Shown here: positions 53,677 to 61,893 of the stretch, piece after piece
How the letters are laid out: each line of letters opens with the position of its first letter
Numbering within the stretch: position 1 is the stretch's first letter
DNA from: JAGIBJ01 sp032119595
GTDB lineage: Bacteria; Actinomycetota; Thermoleophilia; Solirubrobacterales; Solirubrobacteraceae
Length of the DNA: 64,000 nucleotides
Reading direction: 5' to 3'
Assembly (NCBI GenBank): GCA_032119595.1
Contig: JAUMBQ010000008.1
Span: forward strand, 1 to 64,000
The notes under the pieces: generated by a model
Database searches by the model: none
What the model was told of the DNA's origin: nothing
The model's input: the letters and a program-made list of their open reading frames with translations, nothing else
Program-made: the position numbers and the translations under genes

Positions 53677-54594
53677 CTACCACTTCTGCTGAAAGCGATT
53701 GCGGAGGTAGATCGCCGCTGAGTTCATCACCAGCAGGATCGCGAGCAGGACAAGGATGCCGCCGGCAGCGAGAAGCTTGAATTCGGCCTGCGGTTGACTG
53801 ATCCAGTTAAAGATCTGGATCGGAAGGGCGGTGAAGCGGCTGTCGAGTCCGTCCGGGTTCGTCGTGGCGAACGCCGCCGCGCCAACCACGATCAGCGGTG
53901 CCGTTTCGCCGATTGCCCGTGAGAGCGCGAGGATGACGCCGGTAGCGATGCCCGGGACCGATGCGGGCAGGACCTGCCGCCAGATCGTCTGCCATTTCGT
54001 TGCGCCGAGCGCAAGCGCGCCTTCGCGGATCGCGGCCGGGACCGCCCGGATCGATTCGCGGGCGGAGATGATCACGACCGGAAGCACGAGGAGCCCAAGG
54101 GTGAGCCCGCCAGCGAGCACGACCGGCCCGAGCGACAGCGGCCCGCGAACGAGGAAGGCGAGGCCGAGGATGCCGTAAACGATCGACGGAACGGCGGCGA
54201 GGTTCTGGATGTTGACCTCGATCATCCGGTTCCACCACTTCGACTCGTCGGCGTACTCCTCGAGGTAGATCGCCGAGGCGACCCCGAGCGGCACGATCAA
54301 GACCGTCGCGACGCCGATGATCCAGAGCGTGCCCCAGATCGCGGGCCCGATGCCGGCCTTGTCGGGGTTGAACGAGCCGGCGTTCGAGAGGAAGCTCGAG
54401 TCGAGTTGCGGCGCGCCATCGATCGCGGTGTCGATGACCAGCGTCGCTAGGACGATCATCGCCAGCGCCAGGGCCGCCTGGAGGCTGTACCGGAAGACGC
54501 GGGGCCGCCACGGCTCGCGGCCGGTGCCCTGCAGCGACTTCGGCGCCGCAGGCACGGGCGCGGGCGCGCTCGGAACGTGAGTCTGCGCGGTCAT
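53677..54594 (-). CDS. pstA: Phosphate ABC transporter permease PstA
   Basis: A 305-residue permease with six helices. The EAA-type loop is LPVVIISARESIRAVPAAIR plus EGALALGATKWQT, which contacts PstB, and ALSRAIGETAPLIVVG is the PstA/PstC signature. The long N-terminus (about 35 residues) is Pro/Ala-rich. ATG at 54594 overlaps the pstC stop (ATGA). Confidence 0.94.
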   Translation of the reverse strand: MTAQTHVPSAPAPVPAAPKSLQGTGREPWRPRVFRYSLQAALALAMIVLATLVIDTAIDGAPQLDSSFLSNAGSFNPDKAGIGPAIWGTLWIIGVATVLIVPLGVASAIYLEEYADESKWWNRMIEVNIQNLAAVPSIVYGILGLAFLVRGPLSLGPVVLAGGLTLGLLVLPVVIISARESIRAVPAAIREGALALGATKWQTIWRQVLPASVPGIATGVILALSRAIGETAPLIVVGAAAFATTNPDGLDSRFTALPIQIFNWISQPQAEFKLLAAGGILVLLAILLVMNSAAIYLRNRFQQKW

Positions 54595-55538
54595 CAGTAG
54601 GCCTGCCGGAACTTCCGCACGAAGCGGATCGAGATCATGTTGGCGATGAACGTCATCACGAACAGCAGCATCGCGACGACGAAGATCGTCTCGTACTTGA
54701 TGCTCCCGACCGGAATGTCGCCCTTGGCGGTCGCCGCGATAAAGGTGGTGAGGGTCTCCACCGAGGCGGTGGGATTCAGCGTGAAGTTCGGGACCTGACC
54801 GGCCGCGACGAGCACGATCATGGTCTCGCCGATGGCGCGGGACACGCCGAGGACGATGCCCGCGACGATCCCGGAGAGCGCGGCTGGCGCGACGACGCGA
54901 ACGGCGACCTGCATGCGGTTGGCGCCGAGGCCGTAGGCCCCTTCGCGCAACGACGCGGGCACGGCGCTCATTGCGTCCTCGGCGAGCGAGGCGATCGTCG
55001 GGAGGACCATGAAGCCCATGACGAGGCCTGCCGAGAGCGCGTTGAAGATTTGGACCTCGAGCCCGAGCGCCTGCAGGATCTTCGGCGTCACGAAGGTGAG
55101 CGCGAAGTACCCAAAGACGACGGTCGGGACGCCGGCCAAGAGTTCCAGGATCGGCTTGATCGTCTGGCGCACCCGGTGCGACGCGTATTCGCTCAAGTAG
55201 ATCGCTGCGGCCAGGCCGAGCGGCACCGCCACGATCAGCGCGATCACCGTGACCAGCAGGGTGCCGGTGATCAGCGGGAAGACCCCGTAGGTGGGATCGG
55301 AGAAGAGCGGCGCCCATTCGGTGCCGAAGAACTCCTTGATGGGGACGTCGCCGAAGAAGGCGACGGTCTCGCGCAGCAGCGCGAAGAGGATCAGCACGGT
55401 GGTGCCGACGCTTACGAGCGCGGCAGCTCCGAGGAGCCATTGGATGACATGTTCACCCTTGCGGGACTTCCCCGACACCAGCCGTGAGCTGGTGCCGGGG
55501 GAGCCTGCGGGCGAGCCGCCTTTGGTTATGGACGGCAT
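54594..55538 (-). CDS. pstC: Phosphate ABC transporter permease PstC
   Basis: A 314-residue permease with six helices. Motifs are PLGLAAAIYLSEYA, AGVPTVVFGYFALTFV, the EAA loop VPASLREGAYGLGANRMQV and VSRAIGETMIVLVAAG. It pairs with PstA to form the channel for phosphate delivered by PstS. Start ATG at 55538. 26 bp separate it from pstS. Confidence 0.94.
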   Translation of the reverse strand: MPSITKGGSPAGSPGTSSRLVSGKSRKGEHVIQWLLGAAALVSVGTTVLILFALLRETVAFFGDVPIKEFFGTEWAPLFSDPTYGVFPLITGTLLVTVIALIVAVPLGLAAAIYLSEYASHRVRQTIKPILELLAGVPTVVFGYFALTFVTPKILQALGLEVQIFNALSAGLVMGFMVLPTIASLAEDAMSAVPASLREGAYGLGANRMQVAVRVVAPAALSGIVAGIVLGVSRAIGETMIVLVAAGQVPNFTLNPTASVETLTTFIAATAKGDIPVGSIKYETIFVVAMLLFVMTFIANMISIRFVRKFRQAY

Positions 55539-55564
55539 CGCCGATTCCTCTTCGTCAGACCTTG

Positions 55565-56521
55565 CTAGCCGACGATCTTGCCGGCTTCGGCCTTGGCCTC
55601 AGTCGACTGCGCGTCGGTAAGACCGACGAGCTTTGCGTTCTCAGCGATCGTGGCTGCGTTCTCGTTGACGTACGTGATGAAGGCCTTGACCTCCGGGCGT
55701 GCAGCCGCTTTGGCCGACGGGTACATGAACAGCGGGCGCGAGAGCGGCTTGTACGAACCGTCCTGGATCGTCTCCTTGCTCGGCGCGATGCAGCCGTCGC
55801 CACCGTCAACGCTCACGAGGTTGAGCGCTTCCTTGTTCTGCTCGTAGTACGAGAAGCCGAAGTACGCCAGGCCGGTCGCGTCGCCGGAAACACCCTGCAC
55901 GAGGACGTTGTCGTCCTCTGAGGCCTGGTAGTTCTTGCGCGACACGGCCTTCTCGCCGTTGATCGCTTCCGTGAAGTACTCGAACGTGCCGGAGTCGGTG
56001 CCCGGGCCGTACAGCGAGACCTTGCCGGAGAGTCCGGAGACGCCGAGGTCCTTGTAGTCGGTGACCTTGTCGTCGACCCACAGCTTCTTGAGCTGGTCCG
56101 TCGTCATGCACGTGACCTTGAGTGCGGGGTTCGTGGCAATGGCGATGCCGTCGTTGGCGACGAGCAGCTCGGCCGACTCAACGCCGCCGGTCTTGCAGAG
56201 CGCGGTCTCCTCTTCCTTGATCGGACGGGAGGCGTTCGAGATGTCGGTCTCGCCCTTGCAGAACTTCTCAAAGCCGCCACCGGTGCCGGACTCGCCGACC
56301 GTGATGTCGACGTCCGGGTTCTCAGCGTTGAAGCCTTCAGCCGCGGCCTGGGCGAACGGGTAGACCGTCGACGAACCGTCGAGCGAGATCTTGCCGGAGA
56401 GCGTGGACTCCGAGCCGCCGGAGGCGGACGAAGAGGTGGTGTCGTCGTCGCCACAGGCTGAGAGGCCGAAAGCGAGGGAGCCGGTCACGGCGAGGGCCGC
56501 GATCAGACGATTGGGGGTCAA
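55565..56521 (-). CDS. pstS: Phosphate-binding lipoprotein PstS
   Basis: A 318-residue lipoprotein. The signal peptide ends in the lipobox LSAC; an acidic/Ser linker follows, then the phosphate-binding domain with ISLDGSSTVYPFAQAAAEGF, VGESGTGGGFEKFC, ISNASRPIKEEE and YGPGTDSGTFEYF. The start is TTG at 56521; no ATG fits the signal peptide, and GAGGAAAG lies about 8-10 bp upstream. It binds phosphate outside the cell and hands it to PstCA. First gene of the operon; the 185-bp region before it is shared with the divergent DUF47 gene and should hold the Pho control sites. Confidence 0.93.
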   Translation of the reverse strand: MTPNRLIAALAVTGSLAFGLSACGDDDTTSSSASGGSESTLSGKISLDGSSTVYPFAQAAAEGFNAENPDVDITVGESGTGGGFEKFCKGETDISNASRPIKEEETALCKTGGVESAELLVANDGIAIATNPALKVTCMTTDQLKKLWVDDKVTDYKDLGVSGLSGKVSLYGPGTDSGTFEYFTEAINGEKAVSRKNYQASEDDNVLVQGVSGDATGLAYFGFSYYEQNKEALNLVSVDGGDGCIAPSKETIQDGSYKPLSRPLFMYPSAKAAARPEVKAFITYVNENAATIAENAKLVGLTDAQSTEAKAEAGKIVG

Positions 56522-56706
56522 GGGGAGTTCTTTCCTCGAGCAGGTGGAGTGGGTGGACGGACGAAGCCCGAAGGCTGTCCGCTGCCTGGCAAGGTGACGG
56601 AGCGTGCCCGCCATGGTGTTATCCACCTGTGAAGGCCCTGTGTCGAACGCGCACAGATCTGCCAGCGCGGCAGGAATTCGGCGCATCGAGTCGATAGGTT
56701 CGGCGC

Positions 56707-57336
56707 GTGTTCAACCGCTCCACGCCGCCCCGGGATCCCACACTCGACGGGCTCTTGCGCGACGCTGGCCTCAACGTGCGTGGGTCCGTAGCCCTCCTCC
56801 GAGAGCTCCTTCGCGAGTGCCCCGACGGGAATGAGCGTTTGGCCGCCCAGTTGGAGACGCACGAGGCCGCCGGTGATCGGATCACCCACGATTTCATCCA
56901 CCGGCTCCGCGAACTCGGGCCCTCCCGCTCCCCGTTCGACCTCGCCGATGGCCTGCGCCTTGCGACGACGATCGACGACATCGTCGACCACACCGAGCAG
57001 ACCGCGGCGCTGATGGTGCTCCTGCAGGTTGAGGCGACGATGGAGGAGGCCGTCGAACTCGGCGACGTCCTCGACGCCAGTGGCGCGCTCGTCGCCCGCA
57101 CCCTGGAGGCGTTTGCCAACGGCCACGAGGTCGGGCCGCACCTCACCGAGATCCATCGCCTCGAGAACGAGGGCGACCGCATCAGCCGCGCGGGCCTGGC
57201 CGCGCTCTTCGCGGGCGGGATCGACCCGATGGTCGTGATCCGTTGGAAAGACCTCTACGACTCACTCGAGGACGCCATCGACTCCTGCGAGGCCGTCGCG
57301 ATCCAGATCGAAGGCATCCTGCTCGCGCAGGGCTGA
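56707..57336 (+). CDS. DUF47 family PhoU-like protein
   Basis: A 209-residue all-helical protein of the DUF47/TIGR00153 group, related to PhoU. Metal-binding acidic pairs are visible (DDIVDHTEQT, EIHRLENEGDRISR, DLYDSLEDAIDSCEAVA). These proteins usually accompany a low-affinity Pit phosphate transporter and are thought to gate it. No pit gene is adjacent; instead the gene is divergent from pstS with about 185 bp between. GTG start at 56707. Confidence 0.9.
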   Translation: MFNRSTPPRDPTLDGLLRDAGLNVRGSVALLRELLRECPDGNERLAAQLETHEAAGDRITHDFIHRLRELGPSRSPFDLADGLRLATTIDDIVDHTEQTAALMVLLQVEATMEEAVELGDVLDASGALVARTLEAFANGHEVGPHLTEIHRLENEGDRISRAGLAALFAGGIDPMVVIRWKDLYDSLEDAIDSCEAVAIQIEGILLAQG

Positions 57337-57354
57337 ACAGGTCCCCGCCTGCGG

Positions 57355-57398
57355 CGTGGACACCAAATGGCCCGCGGAACGCCGGTCCGGTGTCCACG
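57355..57398. terminator. Inverted repeat between the DUF47 and glycosyltransferase genes
   Basis: CGTGGACACC and GGTGTCCACG are a perfect 10-bp pair around 24 bp, in the 92-bp gap between convergent genes. A bidirectional terminator is likely. Confidence 0.5.
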
Positions 57399-57428
57399 TC
57401 CAATTGGCGCGCGGGACGGAACGCGCCG

Positions 57429-58625
57429 TCAGGCGTTCGACGGGACCGCGTCAGCGGGGCCGTGCACGAGCTGGCGCAGGTGCGTGAGCTCGGCGCGCAG
57501 CGCGTGCTCCCAGGAACTCGACGCCGAGAGAGTGGCGGCGCGCTGGAGATCGGGTTTGGCCTCGCGGGCGCGCTCGATGGCGGCCAGGAGGTTGCGGGCG
57601 CGGGTCTCGGCGCCGGGGGAGCCGGGGCCGCCGTGCGGGCCGGGCGGGAAGGTCTCGGCCAGGCCGTCGATCGTCGCCAGGGAACCCGCCGACGAGCAGC
57701 AAACGATGCTCCCGCCGCTTGCAGCACCCTCGTACGCAGCGAGGCCGAACGTCTCCCAGCGGCCGGGGAGCACGACGGCCGAGGCGCGGCGGTAGCGCTT
57801 CGCAAGTTCCGCACGGCCATCGACGAACGGCTCGAAGGTGACGCGGTCGGTGATGCCGAGCTTGGCGGCCAGCTTCTCCATCCGGCCCTTCGCCGGCCCG
57901 ACGCCGATCAGCCGCAGCGGCCACGGCTCGTCGCTGAGCGCGGCCGCCCGAAGCAGATCCTCGACCGACTTCGCCGCGGCGATCCGCCCGACGTAGATGA
58001 CCTCATTGGAGCGCGGCCCGGCATCGAGATCGGGCGCGAAGACCGGATCGAGCCCGAACCGCAGCGGAATGCGCGACGGCAGCCCGAACTCGGGCTCGGT
58101 GTCGATCGCGGCCATGATCGCGTCGAAGTCCTTGTAGACCCGGTGGAATTCGGTGCTGAGCACCTTCGACCAAAACCCGAACGACCCGGGGATGCTCCGC
58201 GCGTCATGCCCGACGGCGCCGTGGTGCACGGCGACGGTCTTGGCGCCGGTGCCGCGCACGTGCTTCGGCAGCCCGCGCGCCGCCCAGAACGGGTCGTGGG
58301 CGATCACGACGTCAGGCCGGCGGTCGGCGAGGACTTCGCGCAGTGCCTTCCACCCCGCCGGAACCCGGTAGCCGTTGGTCGCGACGACGCGCACGGACGG
58401 CAGCTCTACGCGCTCGTCGGTCGAGCGGTCGGGCAGGCCCGGGATGATGAGCGTGTGCTCGATCCCGGGCTCCGTGCGCGCCCACGCCTGTTTGGCATCG
58501 AGGTAGGTCCGGATGCCACCGGCCTTCTCCCCGTAGAACATGGTGAGGTCGACCACCCGCAGCGGGCGGCTCGCAGCGCCCCTTTGGGCGCTGCGCTCAC
58601 CATCGTGCGCCCAGTCAGGCGACAC
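57429..58625 (-). CDS. Glycosyltransferase family 4-like
   Basis: A 398-residue GT-B enzyme. The N-terminal domain opens LRVVDLTMFYGEKAGGIRTY (donor/acceptor Gly loop) and includes VVIAHDPFWAARGLP and VAVHHGAVGHDAR. The C-terminal domain has VIYVGRIAAAKSVEDLLRAA and the GT4 E-x7-E region GRWETFGLAAYEGAASGG. It transfers a sugar from a nucleotide or lipid donor; the target is unknown. GTG start at 58625 overlaps the PHP-glycosyltransferase stop by 11 bp, so the two are translated together and may act in one glycolipid pathway. Confidence 0.88.
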   Translation of the reverse strand: MSPDWAHDGERSAQRGAASRPLRVVDLTMFYGEKAGGIRTYLDAKQAWARTEPGIEHTLIIPGLPDRSTDERVELPSVRVVATNGYRVPAGWKALREVLADRRPDVVIAHDPFWAARGLPKHVRGTGAKTVAVHHGAVGHDARSIPGSFGFWSKVLSTEFHRVYKDFDAIMAAIDTEPEFGLPSRIPLRFGLDPVFAPDLDAGPRSNEVIYVGRIAAAKSVEDLLRAAALSDEPWPLRLIGVGPAKGRMEKLAAKLGITDRVTFEPFVDGRAELAKRYRRASAVVLPGRWETFGLAAYEGAASGGSIVCCSSAGSLATIDGLAETFPPGPHGGPGSPGAETRARNLLAAIERAREAKPDLQRAATLSASSSWEHALRAELTHLRQLVHGPADAVPSNA

Positions 58626-60990
58626 GCGGCTCCGGATAGGTGGTCGCCTCGGTGAGGTCGTCGGTGATGTCGTCTGCGGCGCGAACCGGGATGGTGTCGG
58701 GCTCCTCCGCGGTGGCCGTGCGCGCGGCGTGCTCGGCGATCGCCGCGCGGTAGCCGTCGGACAGGCGCGTCAGCGACGCTTCCCAGCTGCGGTCCGCCGT
58801 CGACGCAATGCCACCTTCGCGCAGTCGGTCAGCCAACTCCGCGTTGGAGGTGACCGCGAGCAGCGCCTCAGCGAGGGCCTCGGCCTTCGCCGGCCGCAGC
58901 AGGCCGGACACCCCGTCCTCGATGATCGACAGCGGGCCGTTCTCGGCGACCGCGACGACCGGCAGGCCGCTGGCCTGCGCCTCGAGCAGCACCTGCCCGA
59001 ACGTGTCGGTCTGACTGGCGAACAGGAACGCGTCGGCGCTGGCGTACGCCTCGGCGAGCACGTCGCCGCGGAGCCAACCCAGGAAGGTCGCCTTGTCGCC
59101 CAGCTTGTGGCGCAGCGACTCTTCCTCCGGGCCGCCGCCTGCGAGGCAGAGGTGCAGGCGATCATCCTGCGCGTGCGCCGCGAGGAACGCGTCAGCGAGG
59201 AGCTGGACGCCCTTCTCGTTCGTCAGACGACCGGCGTAGAGCACGGAGATCTCGCCCGGCAGCAGGTCGTCGCGGCGACGTGACGGCGAGAAGCGCTTCA
59301 GGTCGACGCCACGATCCCAGCGGCTCATGCGGTCGGCCGGAACGCCAAGCGTCTGCATGACCACGTCGGACTGCGGGCTCGGCGTCACCACGTGATGAGC
59401 GTTGCCGTAGAAGCCAGCGAGGACCATCTTCATGCCGCCCGCGACGCGGTCGTCGTCGGCGGCGCGGACCTCGGCGTAGGACACGAGATCGGTGTGGTAG
59501 CTGGCAAGCACCGGCAGGCGCATGACCTTGCCGAGGATGGCTGCGGCGATGCCTGACGGCCCCGGGGAGCACAGGTGGATGAGGTCGAACTGGCCCTCGG
59601 ACAGCGCCTCACCGAGTGAGAACAGCGACGGCACGCCGATGTTCAGGCCGGCGTAGAACGGGATCTCAACCTCGGCGACGGCCGACAGGCGGCGGTCGAC
59701 CGACGCGTCGGTGCCGATGACCTCGACCTCGAAGTCCGGCACGCCGCGGCGGCGAATCTGCTCGAGCGTGTGCGTGACACCGTCGGTGCCCGAGATCGCA
59801 TCGGCGATGAGCGCGACGCGCAGCGGCTCGCCCTCGCGGGAGACCAGCTTCTTCTTCTCGGAGCCGATGAACGTGCTCGACGCGATGTACGGGATCGCCG
59901 GCAGGCAGGCCTCGTAGGCCTCCAGCAGGGTCGCGGTGTAGTCGCCACCGGTCGCCGCGGTCTCGACCGCGCGCCACGTCGCCTGCGCGAGACGACGCTC
60001 ATGCGCACCGCGAGCCAGCCGCATCACGGACCCGTGAGTCACGTCGTCGCGCTGCAGGTAGTCGAGCAGCTCGCGCTCGCTCATCTCCAGGCCGACGGTC
60101 TGCAGCCAGGCGCCGAGGAGCGCGCGGGCGTCTTCCGGGCCAAGGTCGCTGCCGTTCTCGCCGCGGCGCTTGTCGCCCTCGGAGAGCACGCGCTCCACGA
60201 TGCTGAGCACGGCCAGCGGCTGCGGCGCCTCGACGTTCTCGCCCTTGCCGAGCGAGCGGACGGCCAGCGCCATTGCGGCATGCGCCCACTTGGCGGTGCT
60301 GCCCTGCGTGCCACCGATCGTGGTGTTGCCCTCACGGATGTGCGTGAGGAACTCCTGCCACGTGGCCGCTTTGGGTGTCTGGGTCCAGGTGCGGCCGATG
60401 TCGATGCCGGCGTGATCGTCGGTGCCGGCGACGCCCGTGCCGCCGTGCGTGTCGATGTAGATCTTCGACGGGGCGTTCAGTTCCGGCGAGCGGGCGCCGT
60501 TGCGAACCTCCCAGACCGGGAACAGGTGTGCGAGGCGGCGACGGTGGCGCGGCAGCAGCGGCGCCTCGACGGCGTAGAAGGGGTGCGCGAGCGCGCAGGT
60601 GATCTCGTGCTCGTGGAGGTATTCGGCGACGGCCTCGACATCGTCGGCCAGCTCCTGCAGGCGGTCGTGGTCCTCACGGGTGATGCCCCAGCAGAGGATG
60701 TGCACGGCCTGCGGCTCGCCGCGGAACCAGGCAGTGAGTTCCTCGGAGATGAACGCGTCGTCGTACTTGTCGGCCAGTTCGACGGCACCTTCGATGGTGT
60801 CGTGGTCGGTGATCGTGACGAAGTCCATGCCGCGCGCCTTGGCGAGGGAATAGACCTCTTCGGGTGGCGTGGCGCACTCGGGCAGACCAAGTGCTCGCTG
60901 TACGCCGAGCTTGGAGACCTCGGACGCGGTCGAGTGGCAATGGAGGTCCATGCGCGACGCGTTGATGGGCTTGGTCTGAGTGCGTGTCAT
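58615..60990 (-). CDS. PHP-domain / glycosyltransferase 4 fusion
   Basis: A 791-residue two-domain protein. The N-terminal about 360 residues are a PHP phosphoesterase-like domain with metal ligands in DLHCHSTAS, FVTITDHDTIEG, ITCALAHPFYA and VAGTDDHAGIDIG. The C-terminal about 400 residues are a GT4 glycosyltransferase: LRVALIADAISGTDGVTHTL, SPGPSGIAAAILGK, WDRGVDLKRFSP, LYAGRLTNEKGVQLLADAF and TDTFGQVLLEAQASGLPVVA. It resembles mannosyl- or glucosyltransferases of glycolipid synthesis. ATG at 60990 has AAGAAGAG upstream. The PHP half may trim a phosphate from the product or precursor. The rest of the upstream region (60991-61192) has no gene. Confidence 0.88.
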   Translation of the reverse strand: MTRTQTKPINASRMDLHCHSTASEVSKLGVQRALGLPECATPPEEVYSLAKARGMDFVTITDHDTIEGAVELADKYDDAFISEELTAWFRGEPQAVHILCWGITREDHDRLQELADDVEAVAEYLHEHEITCALAHPFYAVEAPLLPRHRRRLAHLFPVWEVRNGARSPELNAPSKIYIDTHGGTGVAGTDDHAGIDIGRTWTQTPKAATWQEFLTHIREGNTTIGGTQGSTAKWAHAAMALAVRSLGKGENVEAPQPLAVLSIVERVLSEGDKRRGENGSDLGPEDARALLGAWLQTVGLEMSERELLDYLQRDDVTHGSVMRLARGAHERRLAQATWRAVETAATGGDYTATLLEAYEACLPAIPYIASSTFIGSEKKKLVSREGEPLRVALIADAISGTDGVTHTLEQIRRRGVPDFEVEVIGTDASVDRRLSAVAEVEIPFYAGLNIGVPSLFSLGEALSEGQFDLIHLCSPGPSGIAAAILGKVMRLPVLASYHTDLVSYAEVRAADDDRVAGGMKMVLAGFYGNAHHVVTPSPQSDVVMQTLGVPADRMSRWDRGVDLKRFSPSRRRDDLLPGEISVLYAGRLTNEKGVQLLADAFLAAHAQDDRLHLCLAGGGPEEESLRHKLGDKATFLGWLRGDVLAEAYASADAFLFASQTDTFGQVLLEAQASGLPVVAVAENGPLSIIEDGVSGLLRPAKAEALAEALLAVTSNAELADRLREGGIASTADRSWEASLTRLSDGYRAAIAEHAARTATAEEPDTIPVRAADDITDDLTEATTYPEPRVA

Positions 60991-61192
60991 CGTTCGTCTC
61001 TTCTTGCGATCCTGGGGCCGTAAGCCCTGGTATGTCGCATGCTGCGGACATAACGGACCATTCACGTGAAGCACCCGCCAACGCGAGGTTGTGATCGTGT
61101 GAAGACGGCCGCCGGTGTGCAGGGTTCCGGCGGATCGAGCTGCCCCCAGGGTATCGCGCGAGCGGGCGCGCCACGACCCCGGGGCCGCCGAG

Positions 61193-61527
61193 TCAGCCGA
61201 GCCGCAAGGCTGTGATCCGGCTGACGATCCGGCGGACCGCGTCGTTCTTATGCTCGGGAGCCTCGCTGAGCACGGCCGCCCGCTCGGTCGCGGTCTCGAT
61301 CATTGCCTGCACCGTCTCTAGGACGAAAGCCGTGCGAAATGGCGCCAGGGGCGCGAGTTTTGGCTAGAGAGTGACCTCACCTCAGGAAACGACGGTGGCA
61401 GGTCGCCCTCAGGAAGCAGCGTCATCGCGCCAGCCACGTCGCCGCCCACCTCCTCTAGGAGGGCAAAGTCATTTGCAGCCGACACGCCGATGTTGCGAGC
61501 GAGCGCCGCGCGCGCGTCGCCAGACCC
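61193..61527 (-). pseudogene. Remnant of a HipA-type kinase gene
   Basis: Directly after hipB, a frame at 61318-61527 reads ARAALARNIGVS, then NDFALLEEVGGDVAGA and MTLLPEGDLPPSFPEV, which is the N-terminal HipA region (N-subdomain 1). It ends in TAG at 61318. The first about 55 residues of HipA and the kinase domain are absent. Another frame at 61193-61366 (KLAPLAPFRTAFVLE ... HKNDAVRRIVSRIT) may be the former C-terminus, joined after an internal deletion; this part is less certain. HipA is a Ser/Thr kinase toxin of persistence modules; it cannot work here. Confidence 0.65.
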
Positions 61528-61536
61528 TCATTGTCG

Positions 61537-61758
61537 TCACGACTGACGCTCTCGCAGTTCGAGATCGAGTCCGAGTGTTTGCGCCACTCGTAGCGCGATT
61601 CCAAGTTGCACGGTGGACTTTCCACGTTCCAGCTCTCCAACGACTCGGCGGTTGACCCCGACGACATCCGCGAGCGCGTCTTGACTCAGCCCCAGCGACT
61701 TGCGCCGGGTACGGATGCGTGCTCCGAACGCTTCGGATGCTGAGTGCGGACGAGTCAT
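61537..61758 (-). CDS. hipB: HipB-type antitoxin / HTH regulator
   Basis: A 73-residue XRE-family helix-turn-helix protein: FGARIRTRRKSLGLSQDALA, DVVGVNRRVVGELERGKSTV and LGIALRVAQTLGLDL, the classic HipB pattern ending near GLDLE. HipB dimers neutralise HipA and repress their operon. The reading frame is intact, whereas the adjacent hipA is decayed. ATG at 61758 is 2 bp from the first of four operator-like dyads, so the protein may still repress itself. Confidence 0.85.
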   Translation of the reverse strand: MTRPHSASEAFGARIRTRRKSLGLSQDALADVVGVNRRVVGELERGKSTVQLGIALRVAQTLGLDLELRERQS

Positions 61759-61760
61759 TC

Positions 61761-61893
61761 GGTACCGACCGGTAACAATAGCGGCAATCCGGGGGTTCCG
61801 GTACCGATCGGTAACGAAACCCCTAAAGCGGAGGCTTTGTTACCGTTCGGTACCGGAGTCGCGAAATGCCCACCCTCGTTACCGATCGGTACC
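61761..61893. promoter_or_regulatory. Four 16-bp operator-like dyads at exact 39-bp spacing, upstream of hipB
   Basis: Sites: 61761-61776 (GGTACCGACCGGTAAC), 61800-61815 (GGTACCGATCGGTAAC), 61839-61854 (GTTACCGTTCGGTACC) and 61878-61893 (GTTACCGATCGGTACC). Starts are 39 bp apart each time. All are near-perfect versions of the palindrome GGTACCGATCGGTACC; the first two and last two lie in opposite orientation. The 23-bp spacers are unrelated to each other, so only the sites are conserved. The array covers the hipB promoter and leader, and site 4 includes the stop codon of the lipid kinase. E. coli hipBA also has four HipB operators. Confidence 0.85.

Noticed and set aside
61115..61321. Small plus-strand frame of 68 codons upstream of the PHP-glycosyltransferase gene
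   Set aside because: No motif; the opposite strand at this place reads as a likely hipA C-terminal remnant.
61761..61893. CRISPR array (16-bp repeats, 23-bp spacers)
   Set aside because: The repeats are too short, palindromic, in two orientations and lie at a promoter; no cas gene is present. Operators fit better.
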